13,347 nt of DNA from Elusimicrobiota bacterium (GTDB lineage Bacteria > Elusimicrobiota > Elusimicrobia > UBA1565 > UBA9628). How positions within the stretch are numbered: the first letter of the stretch is position 1; each line of letters opens with the position of its first letter. Both the position numbers and the translations under genes were made by a program. The stretch lies in contig JAGWMT010000064.1 in assembly GCA_028871595.1 (NCBI GenBank), forward strand, positions 1 through 13,347. The letters are read 5' to 3'. The notes beneath the pieces are model-generated. The model was given only the letters and a program-made list of their open reading frames with translations. It did no database searches and was not told where the DNA came from. This document shows, in pieces, positions 12,012 through 13,347 of the stretch.

Positions 12012-13217
12012 ATGCTGATGCTCAAGGCGCTGCGCGACCGCTCGATCCGCCTCCTGTGGAGCGGCCAGGCCCTGTCGGCGATCGGCGACGAGATCTACCG
12101 CGTCGCCCTGATCTGGCTGGCGGTGGGGCTCATCGGCGCGGACACCGGCTACCTGGCGGCGGCCCAGTCCGGCGCGCTGTTCGCCTTGTGCCTGGTGGGC
12201 GGGCATTGGGCGGACCGCTGGGACCACCGGCGCACGATGATCGGGGTGGACGCGGCGCGCGCGCTGATCGTGCTGGCGCCGGTCGCGGCGTTTTATATGG
12301 GCACGGTGACCTTGCCGCTCCTGTTCGTCGTGGCGCTGTCGCTGTCGGCGTTGAGCGCGTTCTTCGAGCCGGCGCTGCAGGCGACCTTGCCCGACGTGGC
12401 GCCGGACACGGAGACCTTGCAGGCGGCGACGGGCCTGATGAGCACGACGGTGCGCCTGGCGCGCGCGGTGGGCCCCGCCATCGTGGGCCTGCTGGCGCCG
12501 TTCGTCCCCACCATCCACTTCTTCACCTTGGACTCGGCCAGCTTCTGGGTGTCGGCGCTGTCCGTCGCGCGCCTGGCGCCCTCGGCGCGGCCCGCGCGCC
12601 CGCTCCGGCCGCGCCCGGGCTTCCACGAAAGCCTGCTCGACGGCCTGCGCGCCGCGGGACGCAGCCCGCTGATGAGCGACCTGATGCTGGTGCGCGCCCT
12701 GATCGGCGGCTTCTGGAACCTGTCCTACGGCCTGGGTCTGGCCCTGCTGGCCCGGGCCATGGCGCCCGGCGACATGCGCGCGTTCGGCTGGGCCGTGGCG
12801 TGCTACGGCGCGGGCAACGTGGGCGGCGCGCTGTGGGCCGGCAACATCCGCCGGCGGCGCCCCGTGGCGCTGGCCTGCGTGGGCTACGCCTTCCTGGGCG
12901 CGGGCTTCCTGGCCATGGGCCTGGCGCCGAACCTGTTCTGGCTGGGCGCGGCCTGCGCGCTGGGCGGCTTCGGCGGCCCGGTCAGCGATCTGCCGTTCGT
13001 GGACCTGGTGCAGACGCTTTATCCGGTCGAGGACATCCCCAAGCTGTTCCGCCTGCGCATGGCCGCGGAGACCGGCGCGGCCCTGCTCCTGATGACGGCC
13101 TCCCCCACCTTGTTCCGCGACTACTCGCCGCGGCTCGTGATGGCCGCCTGCGGGGCGGCCTTCTCCCTGGTCGCGGCCGTTTTCTACGCCGCCCACGGCG
13201 AGAAGGCCGCGGCCTGA
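12012..13217 (+). CDS. Major facilitator superfamily transporter (MFS_3-like exporter)
   Basis: A 401-residue integral membrane protein with about ten to twelve hydrophobic segments. The loop after the second segment carries the MFS motif A variant GGHWADRWDHRR (63-74). The region FFEPALQATLPDVAPDTETLQAATGLMSTTVRLARAVGPAIVGLL (117-161) is characteristic of the enterobactin-exporter/MFS_3 group of drug and siderophore exporters. A basic central loop (about 190-215) separates the two halves. It probably exports a small molecule by proton antiport; the substrate cannot be read from sequence. The ATG at 12012 follows a good promoter by nine bases without a Shine-Dalgarno; the next Met (codon 3) is an alternative. 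It is a single-gene unit, divergent from the HEAT gene, with tRNA-Asp behind it under a separate promoter. Confidence 0.92.
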   Translation: MLMLKALRDRSIRLLWSGQALSAIGDEIYRVALIWLAVGLIGADTGYLAAAQSGALFALCLVGGHWADRWDHRRTMIGVDAARALIVLAPVAAFYMGTVTLPLLFVVALSLSALSAFFEPALQATLPDVAPDTETLQAATGLMSTTVRLARAVGPAIVGLLAPFVPTIHFFTLDSASFWVSALSVARLAPSARPARPLRPRPGFHESLLDGLRAAGRSPLMSDLMLVRALIGGFWNLSYGLGLALLARAMAPGDMRAFGWAVACYGAGNVGGALWAGNIRRRRPVALACVGYAFLGAGFLAMGLAPNLFWLGAACALGGFGGPVSDLPFVDLVQTLYPVEDIPKLFRLRMAAETGAALLLMTASPTLFRDYSPRLVMAACGAAFSLVAAVFYAAHGEKAAA

Positions 13218-13231
13218 GCCGCCGCGCGGGT

Positions 13232-13261
13232 TTGGCGGGACTTGCGCGAATGTGTTATACT
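13232..13261 (+). promoter_or_regulatory. Promoter of tRNA-Asp
   Basis: TTGGCG (13232-13237), 18 nt, TATACT (13256-13261) preceded by TG-T, an extended -10 element. It ends eight bases before the tRNA, so transcription would start on or just before the mature 5' end. Confidence 0.65.
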
Positions 13262-13269
13262 GTCGCGCT

Positions 13270-13347
13270 GGGGTCATGGTGTAGCTGGCCTAACACGCCG
13301 CCCTGTCAAGGCGGAGATCACGGGTTCGAATCCCGTTGGCCCCGCCA
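13270..13347 (+). tRNA. tRNA-Asp (anticodon GTC)
   Basis: A 78-nt cloverleaf with encoded CCA. The acceptor GGGGTCA (13270-13276) pairs with TGGCCCC. The anticodon stem GCCGCC/GGCGG-type encloses loop CTGTCAA with anticodon GTC; the T arm ACGGG-TTCGAAT-CCCGT is perfect. The gene ends exactly at the window end with CCA (13345-13347). Confidence 0.97.

Noticed and set aside
11931..13277. Long minus-strand extension of the HEAT-repeat reading frame to 820 residues
   Set aside because: It runs antisense through the MFS gene, is Arg/Gln/His-rich without domains, and the true protein begins with a signal peptide at the GTG at 11930.
1..13347. CRISPR array, transposon or prophage
   Set aside because: I saw no spaced repeat array, no transposase, integrase or phage structural motif, and no terminal inverted repeats other than short GC palindromes.

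Overview
This is a G+C-rich stretch, roughly two thirds G+C by eye, of a bacterial chromosome. A predicted outer-membrane beta-barrel, several Sec-type signal peptides and a CHASE2-type Ser/Thr kinase suggest a diderm (Gram-negative) organism. The 2-oxoacid:ferredoxin oxidoreductase gene, under an FNR-type site, suggests an anaerobic or facultative lifestyle. I cannot fix the phylum. The mix would suit Elusimicrobiota or another less-studied diderm lineage, but that is a guess. There are no transposases, phage genes or CRISPR arrays. The only obvious accessory unit is a higBA toxin-antitoxin pair beside a tRNA gene.

Layout. At 1-315 (minus) lies the start of a 2-oxoacid:ferredoxin oxidoreductase alpha subunit (korA type), truncated by the window edge. 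It is preceded by a sigma70-like promoter with a perfect FNR-type palindrome. At 449-880 (minus) is a small exported protein. At 1004-5389 (minus) is a tight three-gene phosphosignalling operon: a CHASE2 sensor Ser/Thr kinase, a PP2C phosphatase overlapping it by ATGA, and an FHA-domain protein. A strong promoter sits at 5430-5458. At 5506-7504 (minus) an orphan PAS histidine kinase is followed directly by bioY. On the plus strand come an exported heavy-metal-associated (HMA) protein (7562-7915), a small helical protein (7961-8197) and a SlyD-like prolyl isomerase (8223-8666). Then follow tRNA-Val (minus), higA and higB (minus), a beta-barrel protein and another exported protein (plus), an exported HEAT-repeat protein (minus), an MFS transporter (plus) and tRNA-Asp(GTC), which ends exactly at the window end.

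How the parts work together. The kinase, phosphatase and FHA protein form a complete writer, eraser and reader set for phosphothreonine. The kinase tail and the FHA linker share Thr-x-x-Ile/Leu motifs that could be the phospho-docking sites. A second theme is gene starts. Most first genes of transcription units have a -10-like hexamer ending only 5-9 nt before the start codon and no usable Shine-Dalgarno, so they look leaderless. Genes inside operons have clear AGGAG-type sites. This pattern also guided several start choices here.

Regions without genes are short. The 123-nt gap at 881-1003 holds a -10-like element and a GC hairpin. The 133-nt gap at 316-448 holds the korA promoter. The 116-nt gap at 5390-5505 holds the kinase promoter. 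The 96-nt gap at 8749-8844 and the 119-nt gap at 9417-9535 flank higBA. I found no classical intrinsic terminator with a U-tract.
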